A stretch of 64,000 nt of DNA from URNF01 sp045634325. GTDB taxonomy: Bacteria; Bacillota; Clostridia; Oscillospirales; Acutalibacteraceae. The stretch is from assembly GCA_045634325.1 (NCBI GenBank), contig JAZRAA010000040.1, forward strand, positions 1 through 64,000. Direction: 5' to 3'. A model generated the notes under the pieces. That model searched no databases and was not told the origin of the DNA. It saw nothing but the letters and a program-made list of their open reading frames with translations. The translations under genes were made by a program, and so were the position numbers. Of this stretch, positions 1 through 7,640 are shown piece by piece. Each line of letters starts with the position of its first letter. Position 1 is the first letter of the stretch.

Positions 1-23
1 GCTATTGCGGAGGATGCTTTTTT

Positions 24-99
24 TGGTGACCCGTACGAGATTCGAACTCGTGTTGCCGGCGTGAGAGGCCGGAGTCTTAGACCACTTGACCAACGGGCC
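24..99 (-). tRNA. tRNA-Glu (CTC anticodon)
   Basis: On the minus strand the sequence folds as a cloverleaf. The acceptor stem begins GGCCCGT and pairs with ACGGGTC, the anticodon stem CCGGC/GCCGG encloses loop CTCTCAC (anticodon CTC, reading GAG), and the T-loop is TTCGAAT. The 3' CCA is encoded at 24-26. It directly abuts the tRNA-Lys gene upstream of it and is probably co-transcribed from the promoter at 209-237. Confidence 0.95.
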
Positions 100-175
100 T
101 GGTGCACCATCAGGGGCTCGAACCCGGGACACCCTGATTAAGAGTCAGGTGCTCTACCAACTGAGCTAATGGTGC
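100..175 (-). tRNA. tRNA-Lys (CTT anticodon)
   Basis: The minus strand gives a standard cloverleaf: acceptor GCACCAT/ATGGTGC, D-arm AGCTCAGTTGGTAGAGC, anticodon loop CTCTTAA (anticodon CTT, reading AAG), T-loop TTCGAGC and an encoded CCA at 100-102. There are no spacer bases before tRNA-Glu, so the two are almost certainly one transcript cut apart by RNase P and 3' processing. Confidence 0.95.
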
Positions 176-208
176 ATATTGCCTGCGGTTCTCAAAACCG
201 CGAGATTT

Positions 209-237
209 ATCATACACCAGTTGTCCTTATTTGTCAA
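209..237 (-). promoter_or_regulatory. Sigma-A promoter of the tRNA-Lys/tRNA-Glu unit
   Basis: Minus strand: -35 TTGACA at 232-237, 17-bp spacer, -10 TATGAT at 209-214. Only 14 bases separate the -35 from the end of nfnB, and no clear terminator lies between, so the tRNAs may also receive read-through. A small GCGGTT/AACCGC hairpin (185-201) lies in the tRNA leader. Confidence 0.85.
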
Positions 238-251
238 GAGGGTTTTTCTCT

Positions 252-1640
252 TTATTTTTGCTGTAAATAACGGTCAATAGCGGCCGCCGCAGTTTTGCCC
301 GCGCCCATCGCCAGAATGACCGTAGCGGCGCCGGTCACAGCGTCGCCACCCGCATACACACCCTCCAAAGAGGTAAGACCGTTTTCGTCCGCGATAATGC
401 CGCCCCACTTTTGCGTGGCAAGACCATCGGTGGTAGATTTCATGAGTGGATTGGGAGAAGTGCCAATAGACATAATGACGCAGTCACAGTCAATTTCAAA
501 TGCAGAATCAGGTTTTTCCTGCGGACGACGTCTACCGGAAGCATCCGGCTCGCCCAGTTCCATTTCCACACAACGCAACGCGCGCACACAACCGTTTTCG
601 TCACCCAACACTTCAATGGGATTAGAGAGCAAACGGAACTGCACGCCCTCTTCCACGGCGTGTTCCACCTCTTCTTTACGGGCAGGCAATTCATCCATTG
701 AACGACGATATACAATATACACGTCCTCTGCGCCCAATCGCAAAGCGCTACGTGCCGCATCCATGGCAACGTTTCCACCGCCCACAACGACCACACGTTT
801 GGCTTTTTGAATGGGGGTGTCGCTGTCGGGTAAATACGCTTTCATCAAATTCACACGAGTTAAAAATTCGTTGGCGGAATACACACCTTTCAAATTCTCA
901 CCCGGAATATTCATAAAACGCGGCAAACCGGCACCGGTGCCGATAAACACCGCTTCAAAACCCTCATCTTCCATGAGTTCTTGAACCGAAACCGTTTTAC
1001 CCACCACCATATTGGTGGCAATCTCCACGCCCAACATCTTCAAACCGTCAATTTCGGTTTGTACGATGCGTTTGGGCAAGCGGAATTCGGGAATGCCGTA
1101 TACCAGCACGCCACCTGCAGTATGTAATGCTTCAAAAACCGTAACACGATACCCACGTCGTGCCAAATCACCGGCACAGGCAAGACCGGACGGGCCGGAG
1201 CCTATCACCGCAACACGATGACCGTTAAACGCCGGCACGGTGGGGGCGGCATGACAATTTGCATTATGATAATCCGCAACAAAGCGTTCCAATCTGCCGA
1301 TAGCAACCGGTTCGCCCTTTATACCCCGCACACATTTTCCTTCACACTGATTTTCCTGCGGACACACGCGCCCACAAACAGCAGGCAGGGAACTGGATTG
1401 TGCGACAATACTGTATGCGCCCTCAAAATCCCCCTGCGCCACTTTATCAATAAAAGCAGGAATATCAATCTGAACAGGACAACCGCTCACGCAAAGCGGT
1501 TTTTTGCAGTTCAAACAGCGTTTCGCCTCGTCAATCGCCTGTTCGGCAGTGTACCCATAGGTCACTTCGTCAAAATTATAGCGGCGCACCGCAGGGTCTT
1601 GCGTGGGCATCTCATTTTTCTTTAAAGACATATTCGCCAT
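252..1640 (-). CDS. nfnB: NADH-dependent ferredoxin:NADP+ oxidoreductase large subunit NfnB (GltD-like)
   Basis: 462 aa. The N-terminus carries two Cys clusters for [4Fe-4S] centres (CLNCKKPLCVSGCP from about residue 42, and CGRVCPQENQCEGKC further on), then an FAD-binding GSGPSG motif and a second GGGNVAMDAARSAL dinucleotide-binding motif, as in the glutamate synthase small-subunit family. The start at 1640 is chosen because AGGAGG lies 8-9 bases upstream and the protein then begins just before the conserved Fe-S domain; an earlier in-frame start lies inside the preceding gene. The stop of the preceding NfnA-like gene is one base away, so the two are translationally linked. That pairing is why NfnB (electron-bifurcating transhydrogenase moving electrons between NADH, ferredoxin and NADPH) is preferred over glutamate synthase, whose large subunit is absent here. 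Databases often call this protein GltA or SudA. Confidence 0.85.
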   Translation of the reverse strand: MANMSLKKNEMPTQDPAVRRYNFDEVTYGYTAEQAIDEAKRCLNCKKPLCVSGCPVQIDIPAFIDKVAQGDFEGAYSIVAQSSSLPAVCGRVCPQENQCEGKCVRGIKGEPVAIGRLERFVADYHNANCHAAPTVPAFNGHRVAVIGSGPSGLACAGDLARRGYRVTVFEALHTAGGVLVYGIPEFRLPKRIVQTEIDGLKMLGVEIATNMVVGKTVSVQELMEDEGFEAVFIGTGAGLPRFMNIPGENLKGVYSANEFLTRVNLMKAYLPDSDTPIQKAKRVVVVGGGNVAMDAARSALRLGAEDVYIVYRRSMDELPARKEEVEHAVEEGVQFRLLSNPIEVLGDENGCVRALRCVEMELGEPDASGRRRPQEKPDSAFEIDCDCVIMSIGTSPNPLMKSTTDGLATQKWGGIIADENGLTSLEGVYAGGDAVTGAATVILAMGAGKTAAAAIDRYLQQK

Positions 1641-1641
1641 C

Positions 1642-2484
1642 TCACTGCACCTCCTTTTTGAAAAGGTTGCAGGTTTCTTCGTGACGGTGGCGCTCAAAAT
1701 CGCGGTACATACTGCCACGCGCCATCGCTTCATCAAAATCAATCAAATGTCCGTCAAATTCAGGGCCATCCACGCACGCAAACTTGGTTTCGCCGCCCAC
1801 AGTCAAACGGCAACCACCGCACATACCGGTGCCGTCAATCATAACGGGGTTCATGCTTGCAACCGTTTTGATGCCATATTGTTTAGTCAGCGCACACACG
1901 AATTTCATCATGATGAGCGGACCGATGGTAATGACTTCATCATACTGCTCGCCGCTTTCAATCAAGCGTTTGAGCGCATCGGTCACCAATCCTTTTTCAC
2001 CGCAAGAACCGTCATCGGTCATCAATATCATACGGTCACTTACCGCATCAAATTCCTTTTCCAGAATGACCAATTCTTTATTACGGAAACCGACAATGGT
2101 ATGCACCTCGGTGCCCAATTCATGAAAACGTTTAGCGACAGGAAATGCAATCGCACATCCCACGCCGCCGCCTACTACCGCAACCTTTTTCTTGCCGACA
2201 GTGTCGGTGGGTTTGCCGAGCGGACCGACAAAATCCTGCAAGCAATCGCCTTGTTGCAAGTGCGCCAATTTCTCGGTGGTAGAACCGACAATTTGAAATA
2301 TAATGGTAACCGTACCCGCCGTCGCGTCGTAATCCGCAATGGTCAACGGGATGCGCTCACCTTTTTCGTCCACGCGCAGTATGATAAACTGACCGGGATT
2401 AGCTTTTCGTGCCACCGCCGGCGCTTCAACATCCATCAACACCACCGTTGGATTGAGTATCTCTTTCTTTACTATCCGATACAT
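1642..2484 (-). CDS. nfnA: NADH-dependent ferredoxin:NADP+ oxidoreductase small subunit NfnA (FNR-like)
   Basis: 280 aa. It has the architecture of dihydroorotate-dehydrogenase electron-transfer (PyrK) and NfnA proteins: an FAD-binding beta-barrel (about 1-95), an NAD-binding Rossmann region (VVGGGVGCAIAFP near 105) and a C-terminal [2Fe-2S] motif GTGMCGGCRL...FACVDGP near 225-250. It would carry NADH-derived electrons to the partner subunit NfnB encoded one base downstream. The ATG at 2484 follows AAAGGA by about 9 bases; an upstream alternative start would fall in the promoter. A sulfide dehydrogenase (SudB) label is an equally common database name. Confidence 0.85.
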   Translation of the reverse strand: MYRIVKKEILNPTVVLMDVEAPAVARKANPGQFIILRVDEKGERIPLTIADYDATAGTVTIIFQIVGSTTEKLAHLQQGDCLQDFVGPLGKPTDTVGKKKVAVVGGGVGCAIAFPVAKRFHELGTEVHTIVGFRNKELVILEKEFDAVSDRMILMTDDGSCGEKGLVTDALKRLIESGEQYDEVITIGPLIMMKFVCALTKQYGIKTVASMNPVMIDGTGMCGGCRLTVGGETKFACVDGPEFDGHLIDFDEAMARGSMYRDFERHRHEETCNLFKKEVQ

Positions 2485-2519
2485 AACAGACAATCCTTTC
2501 AAGGGGTATACATCGCTAT

Positions 2520-2548
2520 ATTTTAACACCATTGTCTGCGTTTGTAAA
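2520..2548 (-). promoter_or_regulatory. Promoter of nfnAB
   Basis: Minus strand: -35 TTTACA (2543-2548), 17-bp spacer, -10 TAAAAT (2520-2525) preceded by TG. It lies directly after the end of the Rieske oxidoreductase gene. An 8-base inverted repeat (ATTGTCTG 2531-2538, CAGACAAT 2487-2494) brackets the -10 and the ribosome binding site and could be an operator. Confidence 0.7.
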
Positions 2549-2555
2549 GGGAAAG

Positions 2556-3974
2556 TTATAAGTTAATGTTATTTTGTGCGGGCCCTTCTATGCGTTTTCC
2601 TCGTCTGTCAAAACACGAGCCATGGCATGGACATTCCCACGTCTTATCAGTGGCGTTCCAATGTAATTTACACCCAAAATGCGGACAACGGAGCGTCACC
2701 TTGTGTAGTTTTTTATGCCTGTCGCGGTAAGCACCGGTAGTAAACCCAACAGCACCTCCCTCTCCCGCTTTCAACTCCTCCGCCTTTTTAGAGGGTGGTA
2801 CAGCATACCCCACAAAATTGGCAACAATTTGACATCCATCCCCCACAATCTGTGTCATTTCGTGTGGCAAGAAAACATGCGGTGCATATATGTCCTCTAA
2901 CGGATGTTCCCGATTGCACAACATAGCGCACAGTATATCCGCCGCCACCATCGAAGTGGTCATCCCCCATTTACGGTAACCGGTGGCTACAAACCAATTG
3001 AGCCTATTGGTAGAAAAACGCCCGATATACGGAAAATCTCGTGCGGGCATACAATCCTGCGCCGACCAGCGCGCCACCACTCGTCCTTGCGGAAAATACA
3101 TCTGTGCGCGACGTTCCAACGTGACATACGGTGTACCATCACCTTTGCCGGTACGTGTATTACCACCACCGACCAACAACAAATCTCTAAACGGACGTAA
3201 CGATATATCGTTTGCATCCCATCCGTAATACATATCCGTGAGTGGCGGCGCATCGGATACCGCCAACACTGCACTGCGTTGCTGGTGCATCCGCATAAAA
3301 TACTGTGCGGGAAAATTCACAAACGGAAAGTGACAAGCAAATACAATGAAATCCGCCGTTACGATACCATTATCGGTAATGACCCGTTTAGCCTCGACCC
3401 GCCGCACAGGTGTGTGTTCATACACCGTAACACCCGCACTCACCGCCTGTAAAAACAACAGTGGGTGAAACAGTGCCTGATTTTCCATACATGCCGCACC
3501 CGCCGCATAAAACGGCAACGGTACAATATCGGTATAAGAAACCGGCAACCCTACCGCCGCTTGCACCGCCGCTTCTGCTTGCACCGCATTACGGTTGTGC
3601 GTGGTATACAGGTAGGAACGGCAGGTTTTGAAATCACAATCCAATTTCCGTTTTTCCACCATCATCCTGTATGCTTCAATCGCCGCCATATGTCCGCTTG
3701 CATACAACTTGGTCTTTTCCATACCGTGCCGCCGTAACAATTGACCATACAGCCGTCCGTGCTGTGCCGTGATTTTAGCGGTAGTGCCCGCAGTCTGCCC
3801 GCCGCCCACCGTTCTCGCTTCCAAAACCACGCAGTCTTTTCCCTCATTCTGCAATTTATCCGCAAGCAAAATACCGGTCATACCACCGCCGATAATCGCC
3901 ACTTGCGTGCGGATATCTCCACGCAACGCAGGTCGAGTCGGTAATTTTGCCGTTTGTTGCCAAATAGAGTCCAT
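2556..3974 (-). CDS. FAD-dependent oxidoreductase (DAO family) with C-terminal Rieske domain
   Basis: 472 aa. The N-terminal DAO-type FAD domain begins with AIIGGGMTG near residue 30, followed by the family-typical AGTTAKITAQHG segment. The C-terminus (about 430-465) is a Rieske [2Fe-2S] domain with CPHFGCKLHW and CPCHGSCFD, giving two Cys and two His ligands. The family (Bacillus YhfW-like) is thought to oxidise amines or carry out redox chemistry, but the substrate is unknown. Start choice: ATG 3974 follows AAGGAT by about ten bases, whereas the upstream GTG would lie within the radC terminator loop. The ribosome binding site itself is in the 3' arm of that terminator and the U-run touches the ATG (see findings). 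No promoter fits between the terminator and the start. Confidence 0.85.
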   Translation of the reverse strand: MDSIWQQTAKLPTRPALRGDIRTQVAIIGGGMTGILLADKLQNEGKDCVVLEARTVGGGQTAGTTAKITAQHGRLYGQLLRRHGMEKTKLYASGHMAAIEAYRMMVEKRKLDCDFKTCRSYLYTTHNRNAVQAEAAVQAAVGLPVSYTDIVPLPFYAAGAACMENQALFHPLLFLQAVSAGVTVYEHTPVRRVEAKRVITDNGIVTADFIVFACHFPFVNFPAQYFMRMHQQRSAVLAVSDAPPLTDMYYGWDANDISLRPFRDLLLVGGGNTRTGKGDGTPYVTLERRAQMYFPQGRVVARWSAQDCMPARDFPYIGRFSTNRLNWFVATGYRKWGMTTSMVAADILCAMLCNREHPLEDIYAPHVFLPHEMTQIVGDGCQIVANFVGYAVPPSKKAEELKAGEGGAVGFTTGAYRDRHKKLHKVTLRCPHFGCKLHWNATDKTWECPCHGSCFDRRGKRIEGPAQNNINL

Positions 3975-4016
3975 AAAAAACACATCCTTTTTCACTAGTG
4001 TACGAAAAAGGATGTG
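3975..4016 (-). terminator. Terminator of radC overlapping the next gene's ribosome binding site
   Basis: Perfect 13-bp inverted repeat CACATCCTTTTTC (3981-3993) / GAAAAAGGATGTG (4004-4016) with a 10-base loop. On the minus strand it is followed by six T (3975-3980). The T-run ends exactly at the ATG of the Rieske oxidoreductase and the 3' arm holds its AAGGAT. Confidence 0.85.
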
Positions 4017-4037
4017 CGAGTATACATATGAATCAGT

Positions 4038-4784
4038 TTACATACCACTGTATGTTGATTTGAAAATAGGACGTAATGCACGGGTATCCGCCATCGAAAC
4101 AAAATCATCTTCAGATACGATAATGTGGTCAAGCAGACGCACATCGGCAAGCAATAAAGTGCGCGCCAATTCTTCAGTGGTTTCGATATCCGCCGAGGAC
4201 GGATACGCATGACCATTAGGATGATTATGCACCAACACCGCTTGCGTAGCGTTGTCCCGCAACGCCTGTTGCAAAATCTTACGCGGGCTGGCATCCGCAA
4301 AATTGACATCCCCGCGGGTGATGCAAGAGCAGTTAAGCACCTTACTGCGATTATCCAGCGACAACAAATACAACGATTCCACTTTCTCACCGATAAAGCG
4401 ATATTTCATAAAATCGCCCACATCTTTACTGCAGGTAATCACCACACCCATTTCACAGCGGTCTGTCCAGTATCTGCGTGCCAATTGGCAGGATAAACTA
4501 ATCAACACGGCAGCGTTATCGGTCATACCGGGGATGCGGCGAAGGTCTTCAAACGATGCTTCCATCACTTTATACAGACTGCCAAACGTATCCAGCAGTG
4601 CATGTGCCATTTCATTGGTATCTTTCATCGGAATGCCGAAAAAGAGCAACAGTTCCAACACTTGATGTTGTTCAAAGCTATCAAGCCCTTCTTTTAAAAA
4701 ACGTTCTTTGACACGCCCACGATGTCCGCTGTGCACACCGCCCGGTTTTTTCTTTTCGGATTTAGGTTTTACATTTTCCGCCAT
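4038..4784 (-). CDS. radC: RadC-family JAB/MPN domain protein
   Basis: 248 aa. A charged N-terminus (GHRGRVKERF) is followed by a helix-hairpin-helix region (RRIPGMTDNAAVLI, about 80-95) and a C-terminal JAB/MPN metalloprotease-like domain with HNHPNG near residue 189 and a downstream SxxD. The family is called RadC and was long linked to DNA repair, although that role is disputed. The predicted metal ligands (E, H, H, D) are present. ATG 4784 has AAAGGATG upstream. The gene is transcribed away from the RluA gene and ends at the strong hairpin at 3975-4016. Confidence 0.9.
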   Translation of the reverse strand: MAENVKPKSEKKKPGGVHSGHRGRVKERFLKEGLDSFEQHQVLELLLFFGIPMKDTNEMAHALLDTFGSLYKVMEASFEDLRRIPGMTDNAAVLISLSCQLARRYWTDRCEMGVVITCSKDVGDFMKYRFIGEKVESLYLLSLDNRSKVLNCSCITRGDVNFADASPRKILQQALRDNATQAVLVHNHPNGHAYPSSADIETTEELARTLLLADVRLLDHIIVSEDDFVSMADTRALRPIFKSTYSGM

Positions 4785-4813
4785 GTATTCTCATCCTTTG
4801 GTATAAAAAAACT

Positions 4814-4842
4814 TTGTATTTTGTTTACATATGTGCTATACT
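4814..4842 (+). promoter_or_regulatory. Promoter of the RluA-family gene
   Basis: Plus strand: TTGTAT (4814-4819), 17-bp spacer, extended -10 TGC-TATACT (4837-4842). About 30 bases separate it from the TTG start at 4872. Confidence 0.65.
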
Positions 4843-4871
4843 TTGAAAAAAATCAAAAAGAGGTATCCGCA

Positions 4872-5837
4872 TTGAAAAGCATTACGGTAAATGCCAACGA
4901 CGCCGGTCAACGCATCGACAAGTTGCTGACCAAAACATTTCGTGCCTTGCCCACCTCTCTGCTATACAAGGGCATCCGCACAAAAAACATCAAATTAAAC
5001 GGCAAACGCTGTGAGATTTCCACTCGTGTCAAAGAGGGAGATGTCATTGCGTTATATCTCAAAGACGACGTGCTGGAAGAAGGTACACCGGCGCCCGATT
5101 TTATGACCGCAGGCAAAGCTTTGGACGTCGTGTATGAAGACGAAAACATTCTGCTGGCGAATAAACCGGCGGGCTTGCTCGTACATCCCGATGAAACCGA
5201 ATACCGCGACACGCTCATTCTGCGTATTCAGCGCTATTTATTCGAAAAAGGCGAATACGATCCCGCAAAGGAAAACAGCTTTACACCCGCACTGGTCAAC
5301 CGCATTGATCGCAACACCAGCGGTATTGTGATTTCTGCAAAAAACGCCACCGCTCTGCGGATTTTAAACGAAAAAATGCGGCGACGGGAATTGCATAAGT
5401 ACTATTTATGTATCGTACACGGCACCTTTTCCAAAAAGCAAGATACGCTGGAAGGGTATCTTGAAAAGAACGAACAACAAAACCGCGTATACATATCCGC
5501 ACGCGCAAACACGCATACACGACAAATCGCCACACGGTACACGGTGCTGGCCGAAAACAAGCGGTTTTCCTTGCTCGAAATCGAACTGCTCACCGGTCGT
5601 ACCCACCAAATCCGCGCACATCTCGCCTCTATCGGTCATCCGTTGTTAGGCGACGGAAAATACGGTACCAATCAACTCAACAAAGGAACCGGTTTTTCCA
5701 AACAGCAACTGTGTTCCTATCGGTTGCAGTTTGACTTTGAAACCGACGGCGAAGCGCTCGAATATTTAAACGGCAAAGAGTTTACCCTACAAAACATTCC
5801 TTTTGCAGATGCGTTTTACAAGGGTGAAATTGAATGA
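4872..5837 (+). CDS. RluA-family pseudouridine synthase
   Basis: 321 aa. An N-terminal S4-like RNA-binding region (AGQRIDKLL, KLNGKRCEIS) precedes the catalytic domain, whose motif reads NRIDRNTSG near residue 143. The aspartate of this motif is the catalytic nucleophile, and the usual leading His of HRLD is Asn here. The closing GRTHQIRAHL motif is intact. It isomerises uridine in rRNA or tRNA; the RluA/C/D subtype cannot be fixed from sequence reading alone. TTG 4872 is preferred because GAGGT lies about 7 bases upstream and the protein then begins at the S4-like domain. It is monocistronic, with its own promoter and terminator. Confidence 0.9.
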   Translation: MKSITVNANDAGQRIDKLLTKTFRALPTSLLYKGIRTKNIKLNGKRCEISTRVKEGDVIALYLKDDVLEEGTPAPDFMTAGKALDVVYEDENILLANKPAGLLVHPDETEYRDTLILRIQRYLFEKGEYDPAKENSFTPALVNRIDRNTSGIVISAKNATALRILNEKMRRRELHKYYLCIVHGTFSKKQDTLEGYLEKNEQQNRVYISARANTHTRQIATRYTVLAENKRFSLLEIELLTGRTHQIRAHLASIGHPLLGDGKYGTNQLNKGTGFSKQQLCSYRLQFDFETDGEALEYLNGKEFTLQNIPFADAFYKGEIE

Positions 5838-5840
5838 TTG

Positions 5841-5878
5841 AACGGCTTTTATACCACGGTATAAAAGCCGTTTTTTAT
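5841..5878 (+). terminator. Terminator of the RluA-family gene
   Basis: A 15-bp inverted repeat AACGGCTTTTATACC (5841-5855) / GGTATAAAAGCCGTT (5858-5872) runs into TTTTTT. It also sits downstream of the convergent pdxK gene, whose stop codon lies inside the T-run. Confidence 0.9.
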
Positions 5879-6702
5879 AACATAGAAAGCAATTGCGGTA
5901 ATGCTTGCTCAAAATTGACACCATACCACACGCCATTAGGGTCTTCTAAGGTTTTCTCAATGGACAGCACCGTGAAATCCACCGCTGTTTGCAACGCTTT
6001 TTGAAGCGGCATACCACAGGTCAGTGCACCGGTGAGGGTGGATGCAAACACATCCCCCGTACCGTGAAAACTCTTGGTGATACAATCCCGCTCATACGAA
6101 AAATATGTACCGCTCACGCTGTCATACGCCATCACACCCACTGTATCCGATTTTAATCGAACACCTGTGAGCACCGCTTTGGGACATCCCAATGCCGTCA
6201 GACGACGTAAAATATCCTGTATATACGCCTCATCATACTGTTCGGTATACGGCAAACCTAACAATGCGGTCGCCTCGGTTAAATTGGGAACAATCACGTC
6301 TGCTGCGCCGCAAAGTGTCGCCATTTCCTCTGCGAAATCGGCGGTAAAACCCGCATATAATTTACCGTTATCTCCCATAACGGGGTCAATCAACACCAAA
6401 GTATCCTTGCCGCCAAACGTGTCTATAAACGAGCGCACGATTGCAATTTGCTCTTTTGAACCCAGATATCCTGTGTAAATCGCATCAAACTGCATCTGTT
6501 GTTGTTGCCAATGGCGACTGATGGCGGGAATATCCGCCGTTAAATCACGAAACGTAAAATTCTCAAAAGCCGTATGGGTAGACAACACCGCCGTTGGAAT
6601 AACCGCTGTTTCCAACCCACAAGCCGATATAATCGGCAACGCCACTGTAAGCGAGCATTTGCCGACGCAGGAAATATCCTGAATTGTTACAACTCTTTTC
6701 AA
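5875..6702 (-). CDS. pdxK: Pyridoxamine/pyridoxal kinase
   Basis: 275 aa ribokinase-fold enzyme of the PdxY type. It starts with VTIQDISCVGKCSLTVALP, the typical N-terminal signature of clostridial pyridoxamine kinases. Further in are LIDPVMGDNGKLY and the anion-hole/catalytic motif HGTGDVFAS near residue 225, in which the Asp is the base. It phosphorylates B6 vitamers for the PLP salvage pathway, and a PLP enzyme (Alr) is encoded just upstream. Start: TTG 6702 has AGGTG about 7 bases upstream, and no ATG gives the conserved N-terminus. It follows the lipid kinase gene by 20 bases and probably shares its message. Confidence 0.88.
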   Translation of the reverse strand: MKRVVTIQDISCVGKCSLTVALPIISACGLETAVIPTAVLSTHTAFENFTFRDLTADIPAISRHWQQQQMQFDAIYTGYLGSKEQIAIVRSFIDTFGGKDTLVLIDPVMGDNGKLYAGFTADFAEEMATLCGAADVIVPNLTEATALLGLPYTEQYDEAYIQDILRRLTALGCPKAVLTGVRLKSDTVGVMAYDSVSGTYFSYERDCITKSFHGTGDVFASTLTGALTCGMPLQKALQTAVDFTVLSIEKTLEDPNGVWYGVNFEQALPQLLSML

Positions 6703-6722
6703 TGTTTTCACCTGTTTATCTT

Positions 6723-7607
6723 TTACATAATTAGCCGTATGGCACTGTGCAGATTTTCTACGCGGAACGATTCCCCGCCTTGTGCCCGCTCGCCATCCAA
6801 GGTCCAGTCCATATCCGCAGGCGCATACACCTGCACTGCACTCGCAGTGCAAAACGACAATGCGGAAACATCATATTTCTGGGTGGTCAATGCGACCACA
6901 ATTTCATTGAGTTCATTGATATTGGCAGGAGACTTCACCAACAAAAGCTCAAATTTTCCGTCGTTCATGTCCACCACATGCGGATCCAGCGTCAAAACAC
7001 CACCCACCGAGGTGGAATTACTGATAGCGCCGAACAGGTATTCCCCCTCCAGTGTCTGTTCATTCGTTTCAAACCGCACGTGTATCGGGCGGATAGACGG
7101 AATATCCTTGATGCCTTCCAGTACATACGCCAAATGCCCCAACGCATTTTTCACGTTTTGCGGTGTCATATACGATGCTTTAGTGAATGCACCGAAAGAG
7201 GCAACATACGAGAAATATTGTTCCCCGAATTTGCCGATATCCATTTCGTGCGGCGTGCCATCTACAATGCACTGTGCAGCTTTCATAATGTTTTTAGGCA
7301 ACTTTAAACTATTGGCAAAATCATTGGTACTGCCCGCAGGAATATACCCAATCGGTATTTGCAGACCCGCTTGCAACATACCATTTACCACTTCGTTAAA
7401 CGTACCGTCACCACCAATACACACAACCAAGTCCATGCCTTTTGCATGCCGCTTGACAATATCTGTGGCATCTCCATTGCCGGTGGTCATCATCACGGTA
7501 GTAACATAGTGATGCGCACGGAACAAACACAGTATATCACTCAAATACCGTTTGCCGCGTTTTTGCCCCGCAAAGGGATTCATAATTAACAATACACGTT
7601 TATTCAT
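6723..7607 (-). CDS. Diacylglycerol/lipid kinase (YegS/DgkB family)
   Basis: 294 aa. The DAGK catalytic domain shows the N-terminal NPFAGQKRGKR, the nucleotide-binding GGDGTFNEVVNG near residue 60 and the substrate-region PAGSTNDFA. Soluble kinases of this type recycle diacylglycerol to phosphatidic acid in Gram-positive bacteria. It sits between alr and pdxK on the minus strand with short gaps and no terminators. ATG 7607 is supported by a GGGGAGAGACGAT-like upstream sequence; the exact lipid substrate is not evident. Confidence 0.85.
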   Translation of the reverse strand: MNKRVLLIMNPFAGQKRGKRYLSDILCLFRAHHYVTTVMMTTGNGDATDIVKRHAKGMDLVVCIGGDGTFNEVVNGMLQAGLQIPIGYIPAGSTNDFANSLKLPKNIMKAAQCIVDGTPHEMDIGKFGEQYFSYVASFGAFTKASYMTPQNVKNALGHLAYVLEGIKDIPSIRPIHVRFETNEQTLEGEYLFGAISNSTSVGGVLTLDPHVVDMNDGKFELLLVKSPANINELNEIVVALTTQKYDVSALSFCTASAVQVYAPADMDWTLDGERAQGGESFRVENLHSAIRLIM

Positions 7608-7640
7608 ATCGTCTCTCCCCTTACAAGGATAGATTTCTGC

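Noticed and set aside
252..1640. Glutamate synthase small subunit (GltD)
   Set aside because: No large subunit is nearby and the FNR-like partner is adjacent with one base between, which is the NfnAB arrangement.
4049..4080. Sigma-K-type promoter (AC-N18-CATACAGT) inside the 3' end of radC
   Set aside because: The -10 fits CATANNNT but the spacing is off and the -35 is only two bases; not better than chance.
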